A program made the position numbers and the translations under genes. 64,000 bases of DNA from Collinsella sp. (lineage in GTDB: Bacteria > Actinomycetota > Coriobacteriia > Coriobacteriales > Coriobacteriaceae), in assembly GCA_019419585.1 (NCBI GenBank), contig DXZQ01000015.1, positions 1 to 64,000 on the forward strand, in the 5' to 3' direction. The notes beneath the pieces are model-generated. The model did no database searches. It was given only the letters and a program-made list of their open reading frames with translations, and had not been told where the DNA came from. Below, in pieces: positions 5,686 through 14,874 of this stretch. How positions within the stretch are numbered: position 1 is the first letter of the stretch; each line of letters opens with the position of its first letter.

Positions 5686-8046
5686 CTAAACGCGGCGCTT
5701 AAGCTGGGCTCCACCCTCACCGGGCATCAGGCGGCGCGCGTCGTAGACCGAGTCAACGCTGCTGATGGAGGCCAGCAGCGGATCCAGACCACTCGCGTCC
5801 GAGATCTCGACCATAAAGCGCAGGGTTGCAATACCCTCGCGGTTGGTCGACGTGGCGGCAGAAAGGATATTGCCGCCCGCATCGCCAATGGCAATGGTGA
5901 CATCCTTGAGCAGGCCCATGCGGTCCAGGCACTCGACCACGATCTCGACCTGGAAGAGGGTGTCGGCAGCGCCGTCCCACTCCACTTCGATCATGCGCTC
6001 GGGATGCTCCATAAGACCCTTGACGTTGGGACAGTTGGCGCGATGCACCGAAACGCCACGACCGCGCGTGATGAAGCCGACGATGTCGTCGCCCGTCACG
6101 GGGTTGCAGCAATGAGCCAGACGGACCAGTAGGCCGCTGTTGCTCTCGCCCTTGACGATAATGCCGTTGCTGGCGCTCTTGCCGCGCTTTTGCGGCTTGC
6201 GGTTGGAGCCGCGGGCAGGCTGCTTGACGACCTCGGCAATGGCTTCGGCTTTGGTGAGCTGTTCCTCGGGCTTGGGGTCCAAGATTTGCTCGACCTTATT
6301 GCCCACAGCGCGCGGGGCAACCTTGCCGGCGCCGACGGCGGCAAACAGGTCCTCGAGCTGCTTGAAGTTAAACTGCTCCGCCACGGCGTTGAGCGCACGC
6401 GTCGAACGCGGCGTAGAAATGCCATAGCCACGCTTACGCAGGTCCTTAGCCAGCATATCGCGACCAGCAGCAGCGTCGTCGTCCTTGGTCGCAGCGGCAA
6501 AATAGCGGCGGATCTTTGACTTGGCGGAAGGTGTCTTAACGATCTTGAGCCAATCACGCGACGGCTTGGAACTCTTGTTAGTCAGAATCTCGACACGGTC
6601 ACCCGTCTTAATCTCGTGCGTGAGCGGAGCCACCGCACCGTTAATTTTGGCGCCGACGCAATGGTTTCCCACCTCGGTGTGAACGGCGTAGGCAAAGTCG
6701 AGCGGCGTGGAGCCGGCACGAAGCGCCATGACCTCGCCCTTGGGCGTAAAGACAAAGATCTCCTGATCGAAGAGGTCGACCTTCAGCGAATGCAGGTATT
6801 CCTTGGCATCGGTGATCTCGTCGGAAGCCGCCCAATCGAGCGAATGCTTGAGCCAGTTGATCTGGTCGTCCAAACGTTGAGCGTCATTGGTCTTGGAAGC
6901 AGACGATCCGCCCGACTTCTTATATAGCCAGTGGGCGGCAATGCCGTACTCGGCCTGCTCATGCATCTCATAGGTTCGAATCTGAATCTCGAGCGGGCGG
7001 GCCGTGGGGCCGATAACCGTCGTATGGAGCGACTGGTAGTTATTGACCTTGGGCATGGCGATATAATCTTTAAAGCGACCGGGCATGGGGTGCCACAGCG
7101 TATGCACCGCGCCGAGCGTGGAGTAGCAATCGCGCACCGAATGCGTGATGACGCGCAGTGCCACCAGGTCGTAGATCTCGGAGAATTCCTTGCCCTTGCG
7201 CTTCATCTTTTGGTAGATGGACCAATAGTGCTTGGAACGGCCGTTGATCTGGAAGTCCTCTAGACCAATGCGGTTGAGCTCATCGGTAAGCGTCTTGATG
7301 GTCTCGGCAAGGTAGCGCTCGCGGACCTCGCGCGACTCAGCCACCATGCGCGCGATGCGCTGGTAGGCATCGGGCTCCAGGTAGAAGAAGGACAGGTCCT
7401 CGAGTTCCCACTTAATAGAGCTCATGCCCAGGCGGTCGGCCAAGGGCGCGTACACGTCCATGGTCTCGCGCGCCTTAAACAGGCGACGATCCTCGCGCAG
7501 GGCTGCCAGCGTTCGCATGTTGTGCAGACGGTCGGCAAGCTTAACGATGATGACGCGGATGTCCTTGGACATGGCGAGGAACATCTTTCGCAGCGTGAGC
7601 GCCTGTTTCTCGTCCATACTGTCGACTTCGATGTTGGTGAGCTTGGTCACGCCATCGACGAGCTCGGCCACCGTATCGCCAAACAGGCCGGAAACATCGG
7701 CAAGCGAGGTCTCGGTATCCTCGACGGTATCGTGCAGCAGCGCGGCGCACACCACATCGCAGTCCATCTTGAGATCGGCCAAAATGATGGCCACCTCGAC
7801 GGGATGGTTGATGTACATCTCACCCGAGCGGCGCTTTTGGTTGCAGTGCTTCTCGGCAGCAAAGCAATAGGCCTGCTCCACCTTAGAAAAGTCGTCCTCA
7901 TTCATATATTTGAGGCACAGGCGCTCCAGTTTGTCGTAGCTGTCCGCCATAATCTCGGGCGGCAGCTCATCGGCATGCTTATAGTGCTCCATCTCCGAGA
8001 ACGGCTGGAGGGTGGAATCATGGGCGGTACGGGCTGCGGCATCCAT
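5686..8046 (-). CDS. relA: bifunctional (p)ppGpp synthetase/hydrolase RelA/SpoT
   Basis: Makes and degrades the stringent-response alarmone (p)ppGpp. The 786-residue product has the full long-RSH layout. The HD hydrolase domain (about 60-200) has H81, H105-D106 and the E109-D110 pair, so hydrolase activity is probably retained. The synthetase domain (about 250-370) has GRSKHYWSIYQKM, YDLVALRVI, YQSLHTTV and EIQIRT. A TGS domain (about 420-490, VFTPKGEVMALRAGSTPLDF) follows, then a zinc-finger-like region with HCCNPVTGDDIVGF and a C-terminal ACT domain. GAAGGGG precedes the ATG. It starts 15 bases after the recJ-helicase gene, so the two are probably co-transcribed. Confidence 0.96.
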   Translation of the reverse strand: MDAAARTAHDSTLQPFSEMEHYKHADELPPEIMADSYDKLERLCLKYMNEDDFSKVEQAYCFAAEKHCNQKRRSGEMYINHPVEVAIILADLKMDCDVVCAALLHDTVEDTETSLADVSGLFGDTVAELVDGVTKLTNIEVDSMDEKQALTLRKMFLAMSKDIRVIIVKLADRLHNMRTLAALREDRRLFKARETMDVYAPLADRLGMSSIKWELEDLSFFYLEPDAYQRIARMVAESREVRERYLAETIKTLTDELNRIGLEDFQINGRSKHYWSIYQKMKRKGKEFSEIYDLVALRVITHSVRDCYSTLGAVHTLWHPMPGRFKDYIAMPKVNNYQSLHTTVIGPTARPLEIQIRTYEMHEQAEYGIAAHWLYKKSGGSSASKTNDAQRLDDQINWLKHSLDWAASDEITDAKEYLHSLKVDLFDQEIFVFTPKGEVMALRAGSTPLDFAYAVHTEVGNHCVGAKINGAVAPLTHEIKTGDRVEILTNKSSKPSRDWLKIVKTPSAKSKIRRYFAAATKDDDAAAGRDMLAKDLRKRGYGISTPRSTRALNAVAEQFNFKQLEDLFAAVGAGKVAPRAVGNKVEQILDPKPEEQLTKAEAIAEVVKQPARGSNRKPQKRGKSASNGIIVKGESNSGLLVRLAHCCNPVTGDDIVGFITRGRGVSVHRANCPNVKGLMEHPERMIEVEWDGAADTLFQVEIVVECLDRMGLLKDVTIAIGDAGGNILSAATSTNREGIATLRFMVEISDASGLDPLLASISSVDSVYDARRLMPGEGGAQLKRRV

Positions 8047-8061
8047 CGAGGTCCCCTTCCC

Positions 8062-11000
8062 CTAGGCCCGCGGTACGATCGGGCGGTTAACTTTGGCTAG
8101 CATATCAGAAGCGCACGAATCGAGCGCCCAACTCCGGAAAGCCGAGAACTCCATGCGCGAGCGCAAGCCCTCCAAATAGCGAATTGACCTGCTCAATTGC
8201 ACACGGCCGGGGTTTTCGGCCATCGCGATGCGACGGGTGTCGTCAAACCACGAAACGCGACAGAAACCAAGCTCTTCGAAGATTCCCAGGCCACTTTCCA
8301 CCGAGCGCTCGTCGACCGGCGTGCGAGCATCGATGGCAAGGCACATCTGCGCGATGTCGATATCGCTTGCGCAGAATGAATCATCCCCGGTCTTACCGCG
8401 GTTGGAGCGCCACATGGTCTGCAGCGCACGATAGAGTGTAACGAGCTCGTCGCGCTCGGGTGCGTAGCAGTCGAGCAGGCGCTCGTTGATGCGGGCGTCG
8501 CGCGACGAATAGAGCAGGTGGATCACGGCGGGCTGTCCGTCACGACCGGCACGCCCGCTCATCTGGTTGAACTCAATGGCGCCAAACGGCATGTGGTAGA
8601 GCACGACATGGCGGATATCGGGCAGGTTGACGCCCTCACCGAAAGCCGAAGTTGAAACGATGCAGCTGAGGCTTCCGTCTCGGAATGCTTCCTCCACGCG
8701 GCGGCGATCGGAGCGCGCAAGCCCCGCGTTATAGAACGCGATATGGGTCGCGCAATCGGGTACCCGCTTGCGCAGCGTCTTAGCAAGCGCCACGGACTGG
8801 TCGCGCGAGTTGACATAGATGACGGTCTTCTCCCCCATCGCCACGATCGACACCAAACGGTTCTCGCGGCTCGCAAGGTCGCGGTCGTCCTCGAGCTGCA
8901 GGTTCTCGCGCACCGTCTCGTCGACCACCGTGCGAGTAATCGGCAGCATGCGTGCAAGCTCGGCCACGACCGGAGCCGTCGCGGTGGCCGTCGCAGCCAT
9001 AACAACCGGGTCGCCCAGGGCTTTGAGGATATCGGGCATGTCGAGATAGGCGCTGCGGTCGCCGCCCTTGGCAAGGCCGGCGTGGTGCGCCTCATCGATA
9101 ACGACAAAGCCGATGCGGCCCGAACGCGCGAAGCGGTCACGGTGGATAGATAGGAACTCGGGCGTCGTGAGCACGATACCGGTGCGGCCCGAAGCTAGGC
9201 CGGCGAACACATCATCGCGTGCGGCCTCCACGGTCTCGCCGGTCAGCACGCCAACGCCAATGCCAAGCGCTGCCATCGTCGACGAGAGGTGATAGGCCTG
9301 GTCGGCAACAAGCGCACGCAGCGGATAGACAAAGATGCTCGCACGTCCGCGAAGGACAGCCTCGCGCGCAGCATGTACATGGAAGATGAGAGACTTGCCG
9401 CGGCCCGTTCCCATAACGGCCAAGACGCTCTGGTGGTCGGCCAAGGCATCGAGCGCCTCAACCTGCGCGCGGTGCGGCTGGTTCGATCCGATAAAGCTAT
9501 GGATAAGCGAGCGCGTGAGCTCGGTATAGGAAAGCTGGGCGAGCGTCTCGCGCTTACGCGACTCCAGGCGCAGGCCGGAATCCGCCGGCTGCACGCCACG
9601 ACGAAGCTCGCATGCCGGATCGTCGACGCTGGGCAGCGTGGTATCGCGGACCAGAACATCCTTGATCATGAGCTTGGGCTTCACACGCCCCTGCCAATGC
9701 TCGGCAACGGCCTCGAACACCAAGTCGACAGCGCTATCGCAGTTGATGAGCTTATCGATTTGCGGCACGCGGAACATAATGGCCGGCACACTCGCGGCGC
9801 CATCGGTCGCCACAAAGCGCATGTGCTCGCCGGTTTTGCCCACCACGGCGCGGTCGCACATCGTCACGCCCTCGGCAGCCAGCAGCGGCACCTTGTTGCC
9901 CTGGCCAAACGGCTCAAGACGGGAGATCTGCTCGATGGTCTCGATATTCAGCTCGGAAAGGTCGACGGTGGCGGCGACCTCGTCGGTGTCTTCAAAGTCC
10001 TCGGCGGGAAGCTCCGATAGCACGGCGGAAAGGCGGCGGCGGAACTCATCGAGCTTGGATGCCTCGATGGTCACACCCACCGCACCGGCATGTCCGCCGC
10101 GACGAATCAGCAGGTCGGAACAGCGCTCGACGGCGTCAAACAGGTTAACTTTGCCCACCGAGCGACCAGAGCCGCGCGCGATACCGTCCTCGATCGAGAA
10201 CAGCAGCGCCGGCACGTGATAGCGGTTGGTCAGACGGCTTGCCACGATGCCCTTGACGCCCTCGTGCCAGCCCTCGCCACCCACGACGATTGCGCGTCCG
10301 CCGTCATAGGTCTTCTCGACCTTTGCCATGGCGTCGCGCGTGAGCTCCGCCTCGATCTCACGGCGCTGGCGGTTGATTTCCTCGAGCTCAGCCGCCAGTG
10401 CGCTTGCTTCGATGGGATCGCGGGCAAGCAGCAGGTCGAGCGCCAGCTTGGGATCGGCCATGCGACCGGCAGCGTTTAAGCGGGGAATGAGCGAGAACGA
10501 TAGGCCATCCGCCGTAATGCTCGAAAGGTCCGTCTTGGCGAGCGCAGCAAGCGCGATATAGCCGGGACGAGCGGTTACGCGCATCTGCTGGATGCCCTCG
10601 GCAACCAGTGCGCGGTTCTCGGGCGTGAGCGGCATCATGTCGGACACGGTGCCCAGCGCCGCGACCTCGATTAGCGAACGCCAATACGACGGCTTGCCCA
10701 GGCGCTCACCCAGGACTTGCACCAGCTTGAGCGCCACACCAGCACCGGCAAGTTCACGCGAGGGCCCCTCATCCTCGAGCTTGGGGTCGGTCAGGGGCAC
10801 ACCCTGCGGCACCTGGTCGGAGGACTCGTGATGGTCCGTGACCACCAAATCGATCCCCAGGCTCTCCAGATAGGAAACCTCTTCCTTGGCGGCAATGCCG
10901 TTATCGACGGTCACGATCAGCTGGGGGCGAGCGAGCTCGTTAACGCGGTCGAGCGCCGCGCGCGAAAGACCGTAGCCCTCGTCAAAGCGATGCGGAATAA

Positions 11001-11349
11001 ACGGCGTGACATCGGCGCCAAACGTGCGTAGTGCCTCGGTCAACAGGCAGGTCGACGTAATACCGTCAACGTCAAAATCGCCAAAGACCGCAATGTGCTC
11101 GTGGTTGCAAATAGCACGCTCGACGCGGTCGGCAACGACCGACATGCCCGGGATAATGAGTGGGTCGGCCCAGTCGCGATCGAGCGAAGGCGTCAAAAAC
11201 AGCTGACCTTCTTCGATGGATGTAATGCCGTGCGCGACCATAATACGCGCCACCAGCCCGGGAATGCCCAGGCCAGCCGAAAGCTCCTTTTCGAGCTCGG
11301 GGTTTTGCTGAGCGACCGCCCAGCGATGCGTCGTCTTAAGCGATGACAT
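8062..11349 (-). CDS. recJ: RecJ exonuclease fused to a RecQ-like SF2 helicase
   Basis: A 1095-residue fusion. Residues 1-570 are RecJ, the 5'-3' single-strand exonuclease of recombination and mismatch repair, with DHH motifs DFDVDG (91-96), VTVDNGI (147-152) and TDHHES (171-176), then DHHA1 (RRGGHAGAVG) and OB-like parts. Residues 600-1095 are a RecQ-like DEAD/DEAH helicase: Q-motif-like Gln before MGTGRGKS (646-653), DEAH (752-755), ATATAT motif III and QMSGRAGRDG motif VI (929-938). The C-terminal tail has no recognised RQC or HRDC domain. The ATG at 11349 follows GGGGTGG; a GTG at 11394 is also open. It lies upstream of relA by 15 bases. The fusion should couple unwinding to 5'-3' resection. 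Confidence 0.92.
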   Translation of the reverse strand: MSSLKTTHRWAVAQQNPELEKELSAGLGIPGLVARIMVAHGITSIEEGQLFLTPSLDRDWADPLIIPGMSVVADRVERAICNHEHIAVFGDFDVDGITSTCLLTEALRTFGADVTPFIPHRFDEGYGLSRAALDRVNELARPQLIVTVDNGIAAKEEVSYLESLGIDLVVTDHHESSDQVPQGVPLTDPKLEDEGPSRELAGAGVALKLVQVLGERLGKPSYWRSLIEVAALGTVSDMMPLTPENRALVAEGIQQMRVTARPGYIALAALAKTDLSSITADGLSFSLIPRLNAAGRMADPKLALDLLLARDPIEASALAAELEEINRQRREIEAELTRDAMAKVEKTYDGGRAIVVGGEGWHEGVKGIVASRLTNRYHVPALLFSIEDGIARGSGRSVGKVNLFDAVERCSDLLIRRGGHAGAVGVTIEASKLDEFRRRLSAVLSELPAEDFEDTDEVAATVDLSELNIETIEQISRLEPFGQGNKVPLLAAEGVTMCDRAVVGKTGEHMRFVATDGAASVPAIMFRVPQIDKLINCDSAVDLVFEAVAEHWQGRVKPKLMIKDVLVRDTTLPSVDDPACELRRGVQPADSGLRLESRKRETLAQLSYTELTRSLIHSFIGSNQPHRAQVEALDALADHQSVLAVMGTGRGKSLIFHVHAAREAVLRGRASIFVYPLRALVADQAYHLSSTMAALGIGVGVLTGETVEAARDDVFAGLASGRTGIVLTTPEFLSIHRDRFARSGRIGFVVIDEAHHAGLAKGGDRSAYLDMPDILKALGDPVVMAATATATAPVVAELARMLPITRTVVDETVRENLQLEDDRDLASRENRLVSIVAMGEKTVIYVNSRDQSVALAKTLRKRVPDCATHIAFYNAGLARSDRRRVEEAFRDGSLSCIVSTSAFGEGVNLPDIRHVVLYHMPFGAIEFNQMSGRAGRDGQPAVIHLLYSSRDARINERLLDCYAPERDELVTLYRALQTMWRSNRGKTGDDSFCASDIDIAQMCLAIDARTPVDERSVESGLGIFEELGFCRVSWFDDTRRIAMAENPGRVQLSRSIRYLEGLRSRMEFSAFRSWALDSCASDMLAKVNRPIVPRA

Positions 11350-11457
11350 AGGCGCCCACCCCCGATAGGGGCAGGTCGCCGCGATACCTCTCACGGTTCA
11401 TAGCGATGAGTCCTCTGTGTATGCCCGCTTCGGCAGGCAGATCTGTTGAACGGATTT

Positions 11458-11463
11458 ATTATA
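11458..11463 (-). promoter_or_regulatory. -10-like TATAAT for the recJ-relA transcript
   Basis: TATAAT on the minus strand about 110 bases before the recJ ATG. No convincing -35 was found at 16-18 bases, so this is tentative. Confidence 0.35.
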
Positions 11464-11528
11464 CCGTGCAGAGCAGGCGCAAATCGCCGCAGCACGCCGC
11501 GGTTTCGGTAAACGATGCCGGTAATAGC

Positions 11529-11543
11529 CTCGAAATATTCGAG
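11529..11543. promoter_or_regulatory. 15-bp palindrome in the recJ/transporter divergent region
   Basis: CTCGAA-ATA-TTCGAG lies about 80 bases upstream of the plus-strand transporter ATG, between divergent genes. It is a plausible operator; the regulator is unknown. Confidence 0.4.
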
Positions 11544-11625
11544 CGTTTCTGACGCACGGACGCATGCGAGCGTCTAGCATATCCATTCAAAACGGGTTCA
11601 CGGGCAAAGGGAGTCACAAGCGCAT

Positions 11626-12624
11626 ATGAAGCAATGGGTTGGACTGGGCAAGTTTCTCGCGGGGCACATGCAGGTCATCGTTCCGATTTGCGTGGCGCTC
11701 GGCGTGCTCTTTCCCCAACAGATTGGCGTGCTCAAGCCCATCGTTCCCGCCCTGTTTGCCTTTATGACATTCCAAGGCGCGCTCAGCAACACTTTCCATC
11801 AGGTTACTGAGGTGTTCCGCCGTCCGCTGCATCTGATTGCGGCATTGCTCGTCTCGGCGGCACTCATCCCCCTTGCAGCCTATGCCGCAGGATCGTTGTT
11901 CTTTGGCTCCAACCCAAACCTTGTCTGCGGCATCGTGCTCGAGTACAGCGTACCCGTGGCAGTCACCGCCTTTATGTGGATTAGCATGTTCGGCGGCAAC
12001 GGCCCGCTCGCGCTCACCATCATCCTGACGTCCTCGGTCATCTCGCCCGTCACGATTCCGCTTACGCTCAAGCTCTTGCTGGGCGCCACCGTCTCGATCG
12101 ACGTGCCGAGCATGATGCAGAACATGGCCTTTATGATCGCCATCCCCGCTGTGCTCGGTATTGTCATCAATGAACTCACGCGCGGCTGGGGCCACGAGAA
12201 ACTCTCTCCCGCGCTCTCGCCCGCCTGCAAGTTCATGATGATGGGCGTCATCGCGTCCAACTCCACCGCTATGAGCGAGTACGTGCTACACATGAATGTT
12301 GAGCGCTTGGAAGTCGCGCTCTTTATCCTTGTGTTCGCCATCAGCGGCTTTATCACCGGCGTCCTGATCGCCCGTGCCCTGCACCTGCCGTATAGCGAGA
12401 CGACCACCATGTGCTTTACCTGCGGCATGCGCAACATCTCTTCGGGTGCCGTCATCGCCACGCAGTATTTTCCCGGCGAAGTGGTATTCCCCGTCATGTG
12501 CGGCACGCTGTTTCAGCAGGTGTTGGCCTCAATTATCGGACACCTCTTTGAGCACCTGACCGGCGAGGAGCGCACAGCGCAGCGCAAGCGAGTCGAGGCC
12601 GGCCGCGACGCCATGGCACGCTAG
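11626..12624 (+). CDS. bile acid:sodium symporter (BASS) family transporter
   Basis: A 332-residue membrane protein with nine to ten predicted helices. The family pattern is present: early PALFAFMTFQGALS, central EYSVPVAVTAFMWISMFGG and late TCGMRNISSGAVIATQYFP, which resembles the conserved crossover region of SBF/BASS proteins that transport organic anions with sodium. Bacterial members can carry bile acids, pantothenate or keto acids, so the substrate is not fixed. A GGGAG lies about 12 bases before the ATG. It stands alone, divergent from recJ and convergent with cutC. In a gut organism bile acid uptake is plausible but only inferred. Confidence 0.85.
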   Translation: MKQWVGLGKFLAGHMQVIVPICVALGVLFPQQIGVLKPIVPALFAFMTFQGALSNTFHQVTEVFRRPLHLIAALLVSAALIPLAAYAAGSLFFGSNPNLVCGIVLEYSVPVAVTAFMWISMFGGNGPLALTIILTSSVISPVTIPLTLKLLLGATVSIDVPSMMQNMAFMIAIPAVLGIVINELTRGWGHEKLSPALSPACKFMMMGVIASNSTAMSEYVLHMNVERLEVALFILVFAISGFITGVLIARALHLPYSETTTMCFTCGMRNISSGAVIATQYFPGEVVFPVMCGTLFQQVLASIIGHLFEHLTGEERTAQRKRVEAGRDAMAR

Positions 12625-12694
12625 TTCGTCCGCTTTGTTCGATCGCTCATTTTCTTACTCAGACGCCTTCGGATAAAGACGCGGTCGATATGGG

Positions 12695-13372
12695 CTACGC
12701 CTCTAGCGGCACGATCTTGGTGCCATGCAGCTCGGAGACGCCAAGTGCTGCCGCCACGGCATCGCGGTTGGCCGTGGTAATGCCGCCGCCAGGAAGGATG
12801 GTCAGGCGCCCGGCCGCATACTCGACAAGGCACGACAGGTGCTCCAGGTTGTCCTCGATCGGCGTTCCGGCAGCACCACCATGCGTCAGGATGCGCGTGA
12901 TGCCGCAGTCGGCGAGTGTGTCAATGGCATCGAGCTGAGCCTCGAGCGAGAGCTGGTCAAAGGCCATGTGGAAGGTGATATCGATGACCCCGCGCTTGCA
13001 CTCCTCGGTCGCGCAGCCCGTAGCCATCACGAGGGCGCCGAGGGTGAGCTCGTCGAGCGCCCAGCCGCCGGCACAGGGCTTGCAGCAGCCAAAGACCAGG
13101 CCGTCAACGCCGGCGCTCACGGCAAGGCCCAAGTCCATCTCCATCATGCGCAGCTCGTCCTGGTTGTAATGAAAGTCGCCACCACGCGGACGAATCATGC
13201 ACATCGCTCGTGCGTCATGCTCGTGAGCGTAGCTGACCGTAGTGCTGATAACGCCGGCCGAGGGCGTAGTGCCACCAACGGCAAGGTTGTCGCACAACTC
13301 GATGCGCTTAGCACCGGCATCGATAGCCGCCGGCACACGCTCAAAGTTCTCGGCACAAAATTCGTATAGCAC
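12695..13372 (-). CDS. cutC: CutC family copper homeostasis protein
   Basis: CutC is a TIM-barrel protein first linked to copper tolerance; its biochemical role is still debated. Family signatures are visible: LYEFCAENFER at the start, GAKRIELCDNLAVGGTTPS, MIRPRGGDFHY, GVDGLVFGC, ITFHMAFDQ, ILTHGGAAGTPIE and ILPGGGIT. The GTG at 13370-13372 is chosen because GGGGG lies about seven bases upstream and CutC proteins begin near this motif, giving 225 residues. An ATG at 13411 is in frame but has no ribosome binding site. It is convergent with the symporter gene, with about 70 bases between and no clear terminator. Confidence 0.92.
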   Translation of the reverse strand: MLYEFCAENFERVPAAIDAGAKRIELCDNLAVGGTTPSAGVISTTVSYAHEHDARAMCMIRPRGGDFHYNQDELRMMEMDLGLAVSAGVDGLVFGCCKPCAGGWALDELTLGALVMATGCATEECKRGVIDITFHMAFDQLSLEAQLDAIDTLADCGITRILTHGGAAGTPIEDNLEHLSCLVEYAAGRLTILPGGGITTANRDAVAAALGVSELHGTKIVPLEA

Positions 13373-13516
13373 AGATAGCCCCCGGGAGACATTTCGATTT
13401 CCACACGGCATTGTCGCACGTTAAATAGCAACCCGCACGATGGAACAAAACCTTGACAAGGAGTGTCCCAAAGTGCCGGCACATAAGGAACGTCCCCAGG
13501 TGCCACCTTGAGCGAT

Positions 13517-13551
13517 GGGTACTCATTTAAGTACGTCCCCAATGAGTACCC
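13517..13551. repeat. palindrome of the GTCCCC-core repeat family
   Basis: Arms GGGTACTCATT (13517-13527) and AATGAGTACCC (13541-13551) enclose TAAGTACGTCCCC. AACGTCCCC also occurs just upstream at 13488-13496 and AGGGGACAG just downstream. See the related elements at 14951, 46556 and 60665. Confidence 0.6.
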
Positions 13552-13590
13552 GCAGGGGACAGACAGACCGGACTCCCTATACGACAACTG

Positions 13591-13638
13591 TTGACATCAT
13601 ATACTATGTGTCATATAGTAGGTGTTACACAGTATACT
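13591..13638 (+). promoter_or_regulatory. padR promoter with overlapping operator palindrome
   Basis: TTGACA (13591-13596), a 17-base spacer and TATAGT (13614-13619) make a strong consensus promoter. The palindrome TACTAT-N7-ATAGTA (13602-13620) lies over the spacer and -10, and a second GTGTTACACAG dyad follows. A dyad over the -10 ahead of a padR gene fits PadR autorepression. Confidence 0.75.
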
Positions 13639-13656
13639 ACGAAAGGAGGTGTGCGG

Positions 13657-13977
13657 ATGGAGGCACAGATGAAGCGCGGCTTCCTCGAGGCCTGCGTGCT
13701 CGCGGCCGTCTCGGGCGAGGAATCCTACGGCTATCAGATCGTGAAGGACGTGCCCGCGAGTATGGGGCTCACGGAATCCACGCTCTATCCGTTGCTCAAG
13801 CGCCTGGAGAAGGCGGGCTGCATCACCGCGCGCTCCGCCGAGCACAACGGGCGGCTGCGGAGGTACTACCGCATCACGGACGCCGGGCGCGAGCGTATCG
13901 CCGAGTTCCTCGCCGAATGGCCATCCGTGCAGGAGATCTACCGTTACGTGGAGGGGGCGCACCATGACGCGCGATGA
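13657..13977 (+). CDS. PadR family transcriptional regulator
   Basis: A 106-residue winged-helix regulator. PadR features are MKRGFLEACVLAAVSGEESYGYQI, the recognition region LTESTLYPLLKRLEKAGCI, and the wing with RRYYRITDAGRERI. These small proteins repress membrane or transporter genes and respond to phenolics, drugs or unknown ligands. AGGAGG lies eight bases before the ATG at 13657; an upstream frame extension is rejected. The next gene overlaps it by 14 bases, the common PadR-DUF1700 pairing. The promoter at 13591-13619 carries a dyad suited to autoregulation. Confidence 0.93.
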   Translation: MEAQMKRGFLEACVLAAVSGEESYGYQIVKDVPASMGLTESTLYPLLKRLEKAGCITARSAEHNGRLRRYYRITDAGRERIAEFLAEWPSVQEIYRYVEGAHHDAR

Positions 13978-14596
13978 GTTCTTGAACCGGCTGGGCGAGC
14001 TTCTGGCCTGCCTGCCGGCAGATCAGGTAAAGGAAACGCAGGAGTTCTACGCGGAGGCCATCGCCGACCGTATGGAGGACGGCATGACGGAGGCCGAGGC
14101 TGTGGCCGCCATGGGCACGCCCGGTGAGGTCGCCGAGGCAACGCTCGACGAACTGCCCGCCGTGCCGCGCGCGATCGCGAGGACCAAGCGCAAGAGCACG
14201 GCACTTCTATGGGCGCTCGCCATCGTGGGCTCTCCGGTATGGATTCCGCTGCTGCTCGCGTTCGTCGCCGTTGCCGCTGCAGTCTACATCTGTATTTGGG
14301 TTCTTGCGCTCTGCGTGTGGATCGTGGCCGCGGCATTCGGGGGCGCGGGCCTGGTAGGGCTCCTGTTCGCCGTGGACGGCATCATTATCGGGCATGTTCC
14401 GTACGTTTTGGCCTCGATGGGAATGGGATTCGCTTCCATCGGTGTGGCGCTCCTCACGGGAGCCGGCGCCTGGACGGCGTCCAAGCAGATCGCGCGCCTC
14501 TCTGCCCTTTGGGCGAAGAAAGCCGTTTCGCCCTTCTGGAAAGATCGAGGCAATAAGAGCCGCATGGGCGCCGAAGCGGCGCCGCTCACGGCATAG
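13964..14596 (+). CDS. DUF1700 (HAAS-type) membrane protein
   Basis: A 210-residue protein whose N-terminal 70 residues form the helical HAAS/DUF1700 domain (MTRDEFLNRLGELLACLP, YAEAIADRMEDGMTEAEAVAAMG). A membrane part follows with four likely helices from about residue 80 to 180. DUF1700 proteins accompany PadR regulators and DUF4097 proteins and are thought to act in envelope sensing, but the mechanism is unknown. The ATG overlaps the padR end, so translation is probably coupled. Confidence 0.85.
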   Translation: MTRDEFLNRLGELLACLPADQVKETQEFYAEAIADRMEDGMTEAEAVAAMGTPGEVAEATLDELPAVPRAIARTKRKSTALLWALAIVGSPVWIPLLLAFVAVAAAVYICIWVLALCVWIVAAAFGGAGLVGLLFAVDGIIIGHVPYVLASMGMGFASIGVALLTGAGAWTASKQIARLSALWAKKAVSPFWKDRGNKSRMGAEAAPLTA

Positions 14597-14610
14597 GAAG
14601 GAGTGCAAAC

Positions 14611-14874
14611 ATGTCCAGCGTAAAAAGGATTTACCTTGCCGTAGCGGGTGGGCTTGTTGCCACGGGGCTCGTCCTAGCTGCTATCGGATTTGTGGCCTCC
14701 GGCTTTAACCTCGCTGTGCTCAACACGCAGATCGACCTGCGCGATGACACCATCATTCTGGGTGGTGTTGAAATAGACGACCCGACAGGGCTTCCACTCA
14801 TCGAGCAGCTTGCCGAGGTCGGCGAGATCCATATTGGATCTGCAACGACTGGTTCGTCTTCTACTCGCAAATGA
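14611..14874 (+). CDS. truncated membrane protein, likely remnant of a DUF4097 partner
   Basis: An 87-residue product with AAGGAG before the ATG and one N-terminal membrane helix (about 7-30). It continues with LNTQIDLRDDTIILGGVEID and stops soon after. The third gene of PadR-DUF1700 operons is normally a DUF4097 protein of some 250-300 residues, such as the intact one at 52028-52927, so this is probably a broken remnant. Coding quality falls off after about 14835, where a minus-strand ParB-like fragment begins, which suggests an insertion or rearrangement at the junction. Confidence 0.6.
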   Translation: MSSVKRIYLAVAGGLVATGLVLAAIGFVASGFNLAVLNTQIDLRDDTIILGGVEIDDPTGLPLIEQLAEVGEIHIGSATTGSSSTRK

